Under the pieces are notes generated by a model, which worked only from the letters and a program-made list of their open reading frames with translations, ran no database searches and was not told the origin of the DNA. Positions 28,245 to 37,502 of a DNA stretch of 64,000 nucleotides are shown in pieces. Location of the stretch: the NCBI RefSeq assembly GCF_900142925.1, contig NZ_FRCN01000002.1, positions 682,001-746,000 of the forward strand. Reading direction: 5' to 3'. This DNA comes from Chitinophaga sp. CF418. GTDB lineage: Bacteria > Bacteroidota > Bacteroidia > Chitinophagales > Chitinophagaceae. Position 1 is the first letter of the stretch; every line of letters begins with the position of its first letter. The position numbers were made by a program, and so were the translations under genes.

Positions 28245-28280
28245 GTAAAAAAAAGAAAACCCCGCCCAAAAGAGCAGGGT
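28245..28280 (-). terminator. Terminator of the PepSY-like gene
   Basis: ACCCCGC (28259-28265) and GCAGGGT (28274-28280) pair with one G-U, and the minus-strand stem is followed by TTTTCTTTTTTTT. Confidence 0.75.
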
Positions 28281-28327
28281 CTGTCCTATTTATCCCTATA
28301 CCTATGAAATACTAATTAATGTGGTTA

Positions 28328-28789
28328 TTATTCTGTAACGGTTCCGTTTTCGTTAATCAACACCACTTTCTCAACACCGTTATCCTGAATATTAACCTTA
28401 TAATATGCAGCTACATCTGATCTTTCAATTTTCCAGCCATCTTTTATAGTGGCGCTTGGATATTTTGATTTCAGTGTAGTGGATACTGTTTCTGGTATCC
28501 TGTCACCTGCATATGAACTACGGGTAGCTACCCATTTACCATCTGCGTCATATTCAGCTGCAGTCTTTACATCTTCTTTTGTAAAGTTTGCGACCCAATG
28601 TCCGCTATAGTTCTTTGACCACTTTGCTTCCGATCCTGAAAAGTTCTGCTGAAATGCATCTTTTACAGCTACGGGAGCTACAATCTCTTTAGCAACTACC
28701 TTCTTTGTTTTTTTTGCTGATTTCTTTTGTGCAAAAGTTGTGCCGGAAGATATGATTGCCACACAAATTATTAATACTAACTTTTTCAT
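28328..28789 (-). CDS. Secreted PepSY-like protein
   Basis: The 153-residue protein has a signal peptide (MKKLVLIICVAIISSGTTFAQ), a short lysine-rich stretch (KKSAKKTKKVVAKE) and then two repeats of about 50 residues of the PepSY-like type: AFQQNFSGSEAKWSKNYSGH with WVANFTKEDVKTAAEYDADG, and TLKSKYPSATIKDGWKIERS. Such proteins (BLIP-like fold) are common, mostly uncharacterised periplasmic proteins of Bacteroidota. It is monocistronic with its own terminator. Confidence 0.8.
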   Translation of the reverse strand: MKKLVLIICVAIISSGTTFAQKKSAKKTKKVVAKEIVAPVAVKDAFQQNFSGSEAKWSKNYSGHWVANFTKEDVKTAAEYDADGKWVATRSSYAGDRIPETVSTTLKSKYPSATIKDGWKIERSDVAAYYKVNIQDNGVEKVVLINENGTVTE

Positions 28790-28979
28790 AAATAATCAGA
28801 TATGGTTTTTCAATTGGGTTAAGTTTTTCAACTTATTTCTTCCGTCGTAGTTACCAAAACAATGCCAAAAAGACTAGCAACGAACTAATGCCCGGTAAAA
28901 ATACAAAAAAAAACCGCAATTTAAAGCAAATCTGTGTTTTTTAGTGGTCGCGCCTTTTTCAAGGCTGCTCTAAAATCCG

Positions 28980-28987
28980 TAACTTTG
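28980..28987 (+). promoter_or_regulatory. Predicted -7 box for ileS (TAACTTTG)
   Basis: TAACTTTG matches TAnnTTTG and lies 51 bases before the ileS ATG, giving a leader of about 45 bases. Confidence 0.55.
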
Positions 28988-29038
28988 CAGAATTTTAATC
29001 AACTATTTTATTAACGTCAAAGGGCGGAGAATTGTTTT

Positions 29039-32000
29039 ATGGCCAGCAAATATCAGGAATATAACCAGCTGAATTTACCGCAGATAGAAAAGGACATATT
29101 GGCGCACTGGGAAAAAATCCAGGCATTCGAAAAAAGCGTGTCCCTACGTGAAGGCGCTACTCCTTTCGTATTTTATGAAGGTCCGCCTAGTGCGAATGGT
29201 ATGCCTGGTATTCACCATGTCATTTCCCGTACCCTGAAAGATCTGGTGTGCCGCTATAAGACAATGAACGGTTTCCAGGTAAAGCGTAAAGGAGGTTGGG
29301 ATACCCATGGATTACCTGTGGAACTGGGTGTGGAAAAAATGCTCGGTATCACGAAAGAGGCGATTGGTAAGACGATTTCAATTGAGGATTATAATAAAGC
29401 CTGTCGGGCAGAAGTATTAAAATACAAAGATAAATGGGATGACCTGACCCGTAAGATGGGGTATTGGGTTGATCTGGAGTCTCCATATATAACTTTCGAC
29501 AATAATTATATAGAGAGTCTCTGGTGGTGTCTGAAAGAATTGCATAGAAAGGATTTGTTATATAAGAGTATCAGTATCCAACCGTACTCTCCAGCTGCTG
29601 GTACTGGTCTCAGCTCCCACGAGCTGAATATGCCTGGTTGTTATAAAGAGGTGAAGGACACTACCGTGGTAGCGATGTTCAAAGCCCTGGAATCAGATAA
29701 GTCTGCTTTCCTCTTTGAAGCTGCCAGAAAGGTGGACGCTACAGCGGAAGTATTCTTTATGGCGTGGACAACTACTCCATGGACCCTGCCCTCCAATCTT
29801 GGCCTGACGGTAGGTGCCAATATAGAATATGCACTCATACGTACTTTCAACCCTTACACACATTTACCGGTGTTTGTTGTGATGGCGAAAGACCTCATCG
29901 GCAAATATCTCAAGAAAGAAGGCGAAGACGGCGATTTCGCTGCCTATAAAGAAGGAGATAAAATCATCCCATGGCAGATCCTCTCTGTTTTCAGAGGTAG
30001 CCAGCTGGAGAATATCCGCTATGAACAATTGTTACCATATGTGCAGCCGGAAGAAGGCGATCCGTTCCGTGTACTGTTAGGCGACTTTGTTACTACGGAA
30101 GATGGTACTGGTATTGTGCATACCGCGCCTGCTTTTGGTGCAGATGACTATCGTGTAGGAAAGAAATATGGTATCGGCATCATGACCTTGGTAGATCGTC
30201 AGGGTAAATTCCTTGATGAAGTAGGCGAATTTGGTGGCCGCTATGTAAAGAATTATAAGAGCGATCCGGAATATAAGGATGTGGATGTTGACATCTCTGT
30301 AAAGCTGAAGAAAGAAAACCGGGCGTTCAAAGTAGAGAAATACGAACACACCTATCCACATTGCTGGCGTACTGATAAGCCGGTATTATATTATCCGCTG
30401 GATGCCTGGTTCATCCGTACCACTGCTGCTAAGGAGAAAATGGTGGAACTGAACAAGACCATCAACTGGAAACCTGCCAGTACCGGTACGGGCCGCTTTG
30501 GTAACTGGCTGGAGAATATGGTTGACTGGAACCTCAGCCGTAGCCGTTTCTGGGGTACACCACTGCCAGTATGGAGAACAGTTGCCAATAAGGATGCAAA
30601 CGATCCTGAGGCTATTGTGCAGAAATGCCTGGGTGCAAAAGCTGAGTTGCAGGGAGCGCTTCTCTTCGATAAGAAGGATGTATTTAAAGCAGATGTGCTG
30701 AATGAAGGAAGTGAACTGAGCAAACGTATTGCTACCCATAATGCTAAATATGAAGGTAAAGATCAGACTGAACAGGAAATGTTCACGGTTGATATCGATG
30801 CCATCAGAAAGAAGATTGTAAAGGAGGAAATCACGTTGGTTGATCTTGGGTTAGCTAACTGGTACCTGACTGATTTCGTAAAAGAATATTGTGTTGAAGT
30901 AACAGCAGATGTATTAGAGACCATCGATTTGCATAAACCAATGGTTGATAATGTCATCTTTGATCATGAAGGCCAGTTAATGCACCGCGAATCGGACCTG
31001 ATAGACGTATGGTTTGATAGTGGTGCGATGCCTTATGCACAATGGCATTACCCATTCGAGAATAAGGAAGAGTTCGCGAAGGGCTTTCCGGCTGATTTCA
31101 TTGCTGAAGGTGTTGACCAGACACGTGGTTGGTTCTATACCCTGCACGCCCTGGGAACAATGCTATTTGACAATGTAGCTTATAAGACGGTCGTATCAAA
31201 TGGACTGGTGCTGGATAAGAATGGTGTTAAGATGAGTAAGCGTCTGGGGAATATTGTGGATCCGTTCGCTACACTGGAACAATTTGGGGCGGACGCAACA
31301 CGGTGGTACCTTGTCACCAACGCTTCTCCATGGGATAGCATGAAATTTGATATTGAAGGCATCCGTGAAGTACAGCGTAAACTGTTCTCCACCCTGTACA
31401 ATACGTATAATTTCTTCGCAATGTATGCCAACCTGGACAGGTTTACTTTCAAAGAAGCATACATCCCGCTGAAAGATCGTCCGGAGATAGACCGCTGGAT
31501 CATTTCCCTGCTGAACACACTGGTGAAAGACGTAACAGGTTACTTTAATGATTATGAGCCTACCCAGGCGGGCAGGGCTGTACAGACTTTTGTTGACGAA
31601 CACCTGAGTAACTGGTACGTGCGCCTGTGCCGTCGCCGTTTCTGGAAGGGAGAATACGCTCATGACAAGATCTCGGCTTACCAGACCTTGTATGAATGTC
31701 TGGAAACGCTGGCCGGTTTAATGGCGCCAGTGTCACCGTTCTTTGCAGATTGGTTATTTGGCAACCTTAATAGTGTGAGCAATCGTCATGCGGACGCTTC
31801 CATACACCATATGAATTTCCCTGTGATGGTAGCGACAGCGGTAGACGCCGACCTGGAGGAAAGAATGCAGCTGGCGCAGGATATATCTTCGCTGGTGTTG
31901 TCTCTCAGGAAGAAAGTGAACATTAAGGTGCGTCAGCCGTTACAGAAGATATTAATACCCGTTCAAAATGCTCATATTAAGGATCAAATAGAAAAAATAG

Positions 32001-32593
32001 AGGACCTGATAAAAAGTGAGGTGAATGTGAAAGGTATTGACTATCTTACAGAAACGGAAGGTTTCATAAAGAAAAAGATTAAGCCGAATTATAAGTCCCT
32101 GGGTGGAAAAATGGGGGCAAAGATGAAAGCCGTGGCAGCAGCTATCAGTGCATTCTCAGCAGCCGATATCGCATCCCTTGAACGTAGTGGAGAATTTATC
32201 CTTCAGGTTGAAGATGAACAACTACCTATACAGTTATCAGACGTAGAGATCATCTCCGAAGATATTCCCGGTTGGACAGTCGCAAATAAAGGCGCCCTTA
32301 CGGTAGCGCTTGATATTACTATTACACCAGAGCTGTTGGATGAGGGAAATGCCCGCGAATTGGTGAATCGTATTCAGAAAATCAGGAAGGATAGTGACTT
32401 CGAATTGACCGACAGGATACACGTAAAAGTGGCAGTAATAGACAGCCTGAAATCGGCGATTATTAACTATAATGACTATATTTGCACGGAAATTTTGGCA
32501 GATAGTCTGGAAATAGTGCCGGAATTACAGGAAGGTATTGAAATAGAAGTAAATGACTTGACATTCAACGTATTAGTTAACAAAAAAAGCTAA
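29039..32593 (+). CDS. ileS: Isoleucine-tRNA ligase
   Basis: The 1184-residue class I synthetase charges tRNA-Ile. The HIGH-type signature is seen in YEGPPSANGMPGIHHV (residues 46-61), editing domain elements in MAWTTTPWTLPSNLGL and GTGIVHTAPAFGADDY, and the KMSKS loop in NGVKMSKRLGN near residue 730. The anticodon-binding domain follows. The length and the C-terminal extension fit the larger, eukaryote-like IleRS type found in Bacteroidota and often linked to mupirocin tolerance, although that is a family statement. The DksA-type gene begins 4 bases after the stop, so they form an operon. Confidence 0.97.
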   Translation: MASKYQEYNQLNLPQIEKDILAHWEKIQAFEKSVSLREGATPFVFYEGPPSANGMPGIHHVISRTLKDLVCRYKTMNGFQVKRKGGWDTHGLPVELGVEKMLGITKEAIGKTISIEDYNKACRAEVLKYKDKWDDLTRKMGYWVDLESPYITFDNNYIESLWWCLKELHRKDLLYKSISIQPYSPAAGTGLSSHELNMPGCYKEVKDTTVVAMFKALESDKSAFLFEAARKVDATAEVFFMAWTTTPWTLPSNLGLTVGANIEYALIRTFNPYTHLPVFVVMAKDLIGKYLKKEGEDGDFAAYKEGDKIIPWQILSVFRGSQLENIRYEQLLPYVQPEEGDPFRVLLGDFVTTEDGTGIVHTAPAFGADDYRVGKKYGIGIMTLVDRQGKFLDEVGEFGGRYVKNYKSDPEYKDVDVDISVKLKKENRAFKVEKYEHTYPHCWRTDKPVLYYPLDAWFIRTTAAKEKMVELNKTINWKPASTGTGRFGNWLENMVDWNLSRSRFWGTPLPVWRTVANKDANDPEAIVQKCLGAKAELQGALLFDKKDVFKADVLNEGSELSKRIATHNAKYEGKDQTEQEMFTVDIDAIRKKIVKEEITLVDLGLANWYLTDFVKEYCVEVTADVLETIDLHKPMVDNVIFDHEGQLMHRESDLIDVWFDSGAMPYAQWHYPFENKEEFAKGFPADFIAEGVDQTRGWFYTLHALGTMLFDNVAYKTVVSNGLVLDKNGVKMSKRLGNIVDPFATLEQFGADATRWYLVTNASPWDSMKFDIEGIREVQRKLFSTLYNTYNFFAMYANLDRFTFKEAYIPLKDRPEIDRWIISLLNTLVKDVTGYFNDYEPTQAGRAVQTFVDEHLSNWYVRLCRRRFWKGEYAHDKISAYQTLYECLETLAGLMAPVSPFFADWLFGNLNSVSNRHADASIHHMNFPVMVATAVDADLEERMQLAQDISSLVLSLRKKVNIKVRQPLQKILIPVQNAHIKDQIEKIEDLIKSEVNVKGIDYLTETEGFIKKKIKPNYKSLGGKMGAKMKAVAAAISAFSAADIASLERSGEFILQVEDEQLPIQLSDVEIISEDIPGWTVANKGALTVALDITITPELLDEGNARELVNRIQKIRKDSDFELTDRIHVKVAVIDSLKSAIINYNDYICTEILADSLEIVPELQEGIEIEVNDLTFNVLVNKKS

Positions 32594-32597
32594 TCCC

Positions 32598-33644
32598 ATG
32601 GCAACAAGCAAGAAAGTTGCTATTAAGAAGACCCAAAAGGCAGCAACACCGGCCAAGAAAGCTCCGGCGAAGCAGGCTATACCTGCAAAGAAAGCTGCGG
32701 CAGTTAAGTCTGCTACAGCCAAGAAAGCAGCAGCTCCGGCGAAACCGGCCGCCAAGTCTTCTGCGCCCAAAGTTGCTACCAAACAGGTCAAACCAACTGT
32801 AACTGAAAAGGTTGTTGCCAAGAAATCAACAGTTTCCCAGACGGCTTCGTCGAGTAAATCTGTAGTAAAGAAAGCACCCATAGCAGCTCCGGCGGTGCAA
32901 CCCGTAAAGAAAGCAGCAGCTACTGCTAAGCCTGCAGCTTCTTCCGTGAAAGTGCCTGATACAAAGAAAGTGGTGACGCCGAGCGTTACTGCAGATAAAG
33001 ACAAACTAATTTCCAAGCCAGAAGAAAAAGAAGTAATAATGCCAGTAAAGAATAATAAAGAAGATAAAGACAAAGGTGTTGCAAAGGACACCGTTAAAAA
33101 AACAGCGGACAAGGTGCAAAAAACTGAAAAGGCAGCGCCAGCGAAAGCGGAAAAGCCTGCCGAACGTGTTGAAAAAAATGATAAGAAAGGCACCAAAGCA
33201 ACAACATTGGTCACCTATCAGCCAGAGTTCACTAAATCTGTTCTCGACCAGCCGGAACAACCAGCGGGCCCTGTTTACCGTTATAGTGACGCTGATCTGC
33301 AGGAATTTAAAGACCTCATCCTGAAAAAGCTGGAAGCAGCTAAAAAGGAACTGGTATACCTGCAAGGCCTCATCACCCGCAAAGATGAAGCTGGTACTGA
33401 TGACACTGAAAACAAATACATGAGCATGGAAGATGGTAGCGGCTCCCAGGAAAGGGAACAGCTCAACCAGATGGCTAGCCGCCAGATCCAGTTCATCGAC
33501 CACCTGGAGAAAGCCCTCGTGCGTATCGAAAACAAAACCTACGGTATCTGCCGTGTCACCGGTAAGCTGATCGATAAAGCCCGTCTGCGTGCTGTACCAC
33601 ACGCTACACTGAGCATCGAAGCGAAACTGGCGAAAAGCAAATAG
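32598..33644 (+). CDS. Histone H1-like/TraR-DksA fusion protein
   Basis: The 348-residue protein joins two parts. Residues 1 to about 205 are low-complexity, rich in Lys, Ala and Pro with repeated KKA/AKK blocks like bacterial histone-H1-like or AlgP proteins, suggesting DNA or RNA binding. Residues about 226-348 are a DksA/TraR domain: a coiled coil (DLILKKLEAAKKELVYLQGL) and the tail GICRVTGKLIDKARLRAVPH. Only one cysteine of the usual four-cysteine zinc site remains. DksA proteins bind the RNA polymerase secondary channel. The gene is 4 bases after ileS, matching the common ileS-dksA pairing of Bacteroidota, and is followed by a terminator. Confidence 0.88.
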   Translation: MATSKKVAIKKTQKAATPAKKAPAKQAIPAKKAAAVKSATAKKAAAPAKPAAKSSAPKVATKQVKPTVTEKVVAKKSTVSQTASSSKSVVKKAPIAAPAVQPVKKAAATAKPAASSVKVPDTKKVVTPSVTADKDKLISKPEEKEVIMPVKNNKEDKDKGVAKDTVKKTADKVQKTEKAAPAKAEKPAERVEKNDKKGTKATTLVTYQPEFTKSVLDQPEQPAGPVYRYSDADLQEFKDLILKKLEAAKKELVYLQGLITRKDEAGTDDTENKYMSMEDGSGSQEREQLNQMASRQIQFIDHLEKALVRIENKTYGICRVTGKLIDKARLRAVPHATLSIEAKLAKSK

Positions 33645-33685
33645 GAAATAGCGTAACCGGGATGCCGGTTCGATCATATTAAAGA

Positions 33686-33761
33686 TCCTGATCTACAAAT
33701 CCGTTAAGCACAATCATGGCACTGCCACTGTGCGAATGCGGAGGGCAGATCAGGATTTTTT
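33686..33761 (+). terminator. Terminator of the ileS-dksA operon
   Basis: TCCTGATCT (33686-33694) pairs with AGATCAGGA (33747-33755), followed by six T. The 52-base loop is long and probably folds further. Confidence 0.7.
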
Positions 33762-33767
33762 GTGTCA

Positions 33768-33803
33768 TAAAAAAAGCGTCCCTCCTGTCAACAGAAGGAA
33801 CGC
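33768..33803 (-). terminator. Terminator of the glycosyltransferase fusion gene
   Basis: On the minus strand a 13-bp stem with two G-U pairs (arms about 33776-33788 and 33791-33803) precedes a run of seven T. Confidence 0.75.
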
Positions 33804-33839
33804 CAGTGTAAATAAACAGGGGCTTCAAGGAGACTATCT

Positions 33840-35372
33840 TTATGAAACCACTGGTTTCTTGCTTTTACTGATTTGCCTGGCCGCAAAGTATAACAATCCA
33901 GCGGACGCTAATCCGATAAGACTGCCTACGCCTATCCGTCTTGCCTGTTTCTTGCTGATCGCCGGTAAGCGGAGCTTAAACTTCTCAGGACTGGCCTGGG
34001 CTATCTGCAACAACGGTTCCATCCATGGGCCGGGAATAATTTTATCGGCAACTTTTTCTATGTCGGGGCTTACTGCATCAAATGCAACACCAATTCCTGC
34101 GTCTTCGAGTAGTTGTATGCCATCAGAACCGCTGCCTACATATATAATGTTCTGTGACGTGACGTGGTATTTGTCTGCAATATAGGTTAATATATTGCTC
34201 TTACAATAAACTGCAGGCTGTGAAGGTATGTTTTTATCCGGACACAGAAAATATTCGGGGATCGTTACCTCTCCGGTGGCTACACTATTGTAGAGGTGCA
34301 GCTTGTTTGCAAAAGCAAAATCCATCCCCAGCTTATTCTTAATATGGCGCGCCACACACTCAAATCCATCGGTAATAACACCGCAGGTATACCCCCGCTT
34401 TTTCAGTTCTCTTACCACACTCTTGATATCGGGCACCAGCGGAATGGCATCCGCTACCTCCAGCAATTCTGCCAGATTCCTGCTCTGGAATAGTGTAGCA
34501 GTATGCTCCAGGATGATCGCCGGGTCGGTAAAATGCTCCCTGATCTGTTGTAAGGAATGGCCAACCCCAAATTCCCTGGCGGCTGCCATGAGATAATCTT
34601 CCCCAAAGATGGTTTCATCCAGGTTAAAGATGACCATCTTGTGCAGCTTGTCAATAGACTCCAGGATGGAGTACTCCATCTGCTCTCTGATGATGTTGAT
34701 CTTACCCAATGTTTCCAGATTCTCCTGGGGAATATTTTCCGCCTTCCGGAGAATGGTACGGGATACCTCCCTGGACATCTTACTCAACTGTTCCCAGGTC
34801 TGCATGGCATTTTCCACCCGTCCGATATTCGCCTCAGTAATACGGGCGCCCATCACGTGCATGTCTATCAGTAACCCGATGTCAACGCCGTAATCATTTT
34901 CAAAACGGACCTGCGACAACAGGGATTTCCTGGCTGCGATCATCCCACTGAGCGGCTGATTGAAGCTGGCCAGTTCCGGGAAAAGAATACTCAGTAAGGG
35001 TTTGGCCACCAGCTGGGTGACTCTGCCTGCCTGTCGCTCAAAATAGGATTTTACAAAGTCTGCTTTCTCTTCTGCAATAGGATCGGTCAGCAGCTCTACG
35101 ATATTGTCCGGATAAGTGAGGATGTCGCCATCCACATACATCACAATTTCATTTTTGGCCGCCATCATGCCTTCCCGCATGGATATGCCCTTGCCTCGCT
35201 GACTGCTGGTAATAACACGTACTTTCTCCTTCAGGGCTTCCTCTACGGAATTATCATTGGAGTTGTCATCTACCACAATGATCTCGATCTTTCTAGTTGT
35301 CTTTTTGATGGTTTTAATTACCTGACGTAATGTAGCCCCTTCATTCAGAACCGGAATAATAATGGAAATCAT
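33840..35372 (-). CDS. Family 2 glycosyltransferase fused to a degenerate HAD phosphatase domain
   Basis: The 510-residue protein has a GT-A glycosyltransferase at 1 to about 215 (MISIIIPVLNEGATLRQVI, VVDDNSND, DGD at 81-83 as metal site, and DYGVDIGLLIDMHVMGARI, as in glucosyl-3-phosphoglycerate synthases). Residues about 245-450 are a SerB-like HAD domain, but motif I reads FNLDET, so the nucleophile Asp is Asn250, and motif IV reads GSGSDG (413-418) in place of GDGxND; motif II Thr334 and motif III Lys391 remain. A membrane helix lies at about 480-497, so the protein is probably tail-anchored. A synthase with a non-catalytic or altered HAD part is likely; acceptor unknown. It is transcribed away from the ABC gene's terminator at 35415. 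Confidence 0.82.
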   Translation of the reverse strand: MISIIIPVLNEGATLRQVIKTIKKTTRKIEIIVVDDNSNDNSVEEALKEKVRVITSSQRGKGISMREGMMAAKNEIVMYVDGDILTYPDNIVELLTDPIAEEKADFVKSYFERQAGRVTQLVAKPLLSILFPELASFNQPLSGMIAARKSLLSQVRFENDYGVDIGLLIDMHVMGARITEANIGRVENAMQTWEQLSKMSREVSRTILRKAENIPQENLETLGKINIIREQMEYSILESIDKLHKMVIFNLDETIFGEDYLMAAAREFGVGHSLQQIREHFTDPAIILEHTATLFQSRNLAELLEVADAIPLVPDIKSVVRELKKRGYTCGVITDGFECVARHIKNKLGMDFAFANKLHLYNSVATGEVTIPEYFLCPDKNIPSQPAVYCKSNILTYIADKYHVTSQNIIYVGSGSDGIQLLEDAGIGVAFDAVSPDIEKVADKIIPGPWMEPLLQIAQASPEKFKLRLPAISKKQARRIGVGSLIGLASAGLLYFAARQISKSKKPVVS

Positions 35373-35414
35373 AGGCGAACGCTTGTTTTAAGTGAAATAA
35401 TCAACCTATGGAAA

Positions 35415-35457
35415 AATAAAAAAGCCCATAGGCCGTATCTGACATAGGGCCTATGGG
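35415..35457 (-). terminator. Terminator of the MsbA-type exporter gene
   Basis: CCCATAGGC (35425-35433) pairs with GCCTATGGG (35449-35457) and the minus-strand stem is followed by a T-run. Confidence 0.8.
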
Positions 35458-35497
35458 TCACAAAAATGGGGCCATAGCAGGGACTGCTATATTAATG

Positions 35498-37357
35498 CTA
35501 TTTAAACTCCTGCATCTCTACCAGCTTCCTGTAAATACCGTTATTGGCAATCAGCTGATCGTGTGTGCCTTGTTCCTTAATCTCACCTTTGTCAAGCACT
35601 ACGATCTCATCGGCATGCTGAATAGTGGAAAGGCGGTGAGCAATGACGATAGTGGTGCGATTTTCCATCAGTCTGTCCAGTGCGTCCTGCACCAGTTTTT
35701 CAGATTCTGTGTCCAATGCGGAAGTAGCTTCGTCAAGTATGAGGATGGGAGGATTTTTAAAGATGGCGCGTGCGATAGTCAGACGTTGACGCTGGCCGCC
35801 GCTGAGTTTCATACCGCGGTCACCGATAGTGGTATCATAACCGTTTTCAAGCTGCACAATGAATTCATGGGCATTGGCGATCTTGGCCGCATTGATCACG
35901 GCCTCTCTGTCAGCGTCAGGCTGGCCGAAAGCGATGCTATTAAAAACAGTATCATTAAAGAGAATAGCTTCCTGGGATACCATACCTATTAATGCCCGGA
36001 GGTCATGCATTTTCACATCACGGATATCCTGCCCGTCAACCTGGATACTACCGGAGGTGACATCATAGAAACGGGGAATCAGATCGGCCATGGTGGATTT
36101 ACCGGCGCCGCTTTTACCCACCAGCGCTACCATACGGCCTTTGGCTATCTTCAGCTGTACGTTTTTCAGTACAGGATCCAGTTGTACATTCTTTAATGCC
36201 GGGTTTTCTTTATAAGAAAAGGAAACATTGTCAAATCTGATCTCACGTTCAAAGCCAGGTAGCGATTTTGCATCTGGTTTATCAACAATATTGTTGGGCA
36301 GGTCCATGATGCGCAACACTCTCTCGCCGGCAGCTATACCTCTTGGTAAAGCGGTGAATGCGGTACCAATAGACTTGGCAGGCGCCAGAATCTGGAAATA
36401 GAAGCCCAGGTAGGCAATGAAGGCACTTCCGGTCAGTGAGTTGTCGCCCGACAGTATCAGGCGGCCGCCATACAGCATGATCACAATCACTACCAATACT
36501 CCTAATATTTCAGATACAGGAGACGCCATTTCACGCTGGTCCTGCATCGATTTGAAGGTACGGGCATAGGTAAGATTATCCTGCTGGAATTTGTTCTTAA
36601 TAAACCGCTCGGCATTGAATGCCTTGATGATACGCACACCTGACAGTGTTTCCTCGGTGATATTCAACAGCTTACCTAACAGCAACTGGCCCTGGTTAGA
36701 TTGCTTTTTCAGCTTTTTGGAAACGGCGCTGAGTATCAATCCGGAAATAGGAAAGAATAACAATGTGAAAAAGGTCAGTTCTTTAGACAAAGTAAACAGT
36801 GCAATGAATGTAGATATGATCACCAGGGGATCGCGGAGGAGGGTCTGCATGGCGGTGGTCACGGAGTTCTCTACTTCCACTACGTCCCCACTGAGTACTG
36901 ACAACAGGTCTCCTTTGCGCTCGTTATGAAAGAATCCCATGGACTGTGTGGTATACTGATGGAATACCTGCTCCCTCATTTTGCGTAGCATGTTCACACG
37001 CATGCGTGTCAGAACCTTCTGACTCAGGTAGCCGAACAGGTTTTTCAGAACGATACTGACGAAGAGGATTGCACATATGTATATGAGTACAGGGAACTTA
37101 TTGCCATGATATTGCTGGAGCAGCGATGTTAGGTAATAATTGAAAACGTCTTTGAAATACGCTATAGAGAATGAAAAAGCGGGCATTTGCGTCACTATTT
37201 CCTGTTCGCCGGCGTTGAACAGTGCATTCATCAAAGGAATGAGCAGTGTAAAGTTCATTAAGCCGAAAATGGTATAAAGCAGCACATACACAACATATTC
37301 CGGGATGTAGTGGTGATAGGGCTTCGACAAACTCAGCAACCTGAAAAAAGTCTTCAT
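35498..37357 (-). CDS. ABC exporter, membrane and ATPase fused (MsbA-like)
   Basis: The 619-residue half-transporter has six membrane helices (1 to about 335) and a nucleotide-binding domain with Walker A GKSGAGKS (414-421), signature LSGGQ (518-522), Walker B ILILDEATSALD (538-549) and the switch His574. It fits the MsbA/lipid A flippase and multidrug exporter group (ABCB type) and likely works as a homodimer. Just before the Walker A motif a nine-residue unit is repeated, PALKNVQLD (386-394) then PVLKNVQLK (395-403), which lengthens the strand region. The gene is divergent from rbfA. Confidence 0.92.
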   Translation of the reverse strand: MKTFFRLLSLSKPYHHYIPEYVVYVLLYTIFGLMNFTLLIPLMNALFNAGEQEIVTQMPAFSFSIAYFKDVFNYYLTSLLQQYHGNKFPVLIYICAILFVSIVLKNLFGYLSQKVLTRMRVNMLRKMREQVFHQYTTQSMGFFHNERKGDLLSVLSGDVVEVENSVTTAMQTLLRDPLVIISTFIALFTLSKELTFFTLLFFPISGLILSAVSKKLKKQSNQGQLLLGKLLNITEETLSGVRIIKAFNAERFIKNKFQQDNLTYARTFKSMQDQREMASPVSEILGVLVVIVIMLYGGRLILSGDNSLTGSAFIAYLGFYFQILAPAKSIGTAFTALPRGIAAGERVLRIMDLPNNIVDKPDAKSLPGFEREIRFDNVSFSYKENPALKNVQLDPVLKNVQLKIAKGRMVALVGKSGAGKSTMADLIPRFYDVTSGSIQVDGQDIRDVKMHDLRALIGMVSQEAILFNDTVFNSIAFGQPDADREAVINAAKIANAHEFIVQLENGYDTTIGDRGMKLSGGQRQRLTIARAIFKNPPILILDEATSALDTESEKLVQDALDRLMENRTTIVIAHRLSTIQHADEIVVLDKGEIKEQGTHDQLIANNGIYRKLVEMQEFK

Positions 37358-37438
37358 CTTACGATTATTTATCTTGTCTGTTTATCCTTTCCGGAAGCAG
37401 GGACCGATTTTATATCTGTCAGCACATGCCCGTTTCCT

Positions 37439-37446
37439 TATCTTTG
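37439..37446 (+). promoter_or_regulatory. Predicted -7 box for rbfA (TATCTTTG)
   Basis: TATCTTTG matches TAnnTTTG, 56 bases before the rbfA ATG. Confidence 0.55.
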
Positions 37447-37502
37447 CCGGAGAAGATTGAATTAAGGGTGCAAGTTAATACAATCTCAAATCTTAAAATA
37501 TT

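Noticed and set aside
33660..33685. Possible tRNA because of a GGTTCGATC stretch
   Set aside because: The flanking bases do not form the acceptor, D or anticodon stems; only the T-loop-like sequence is present.
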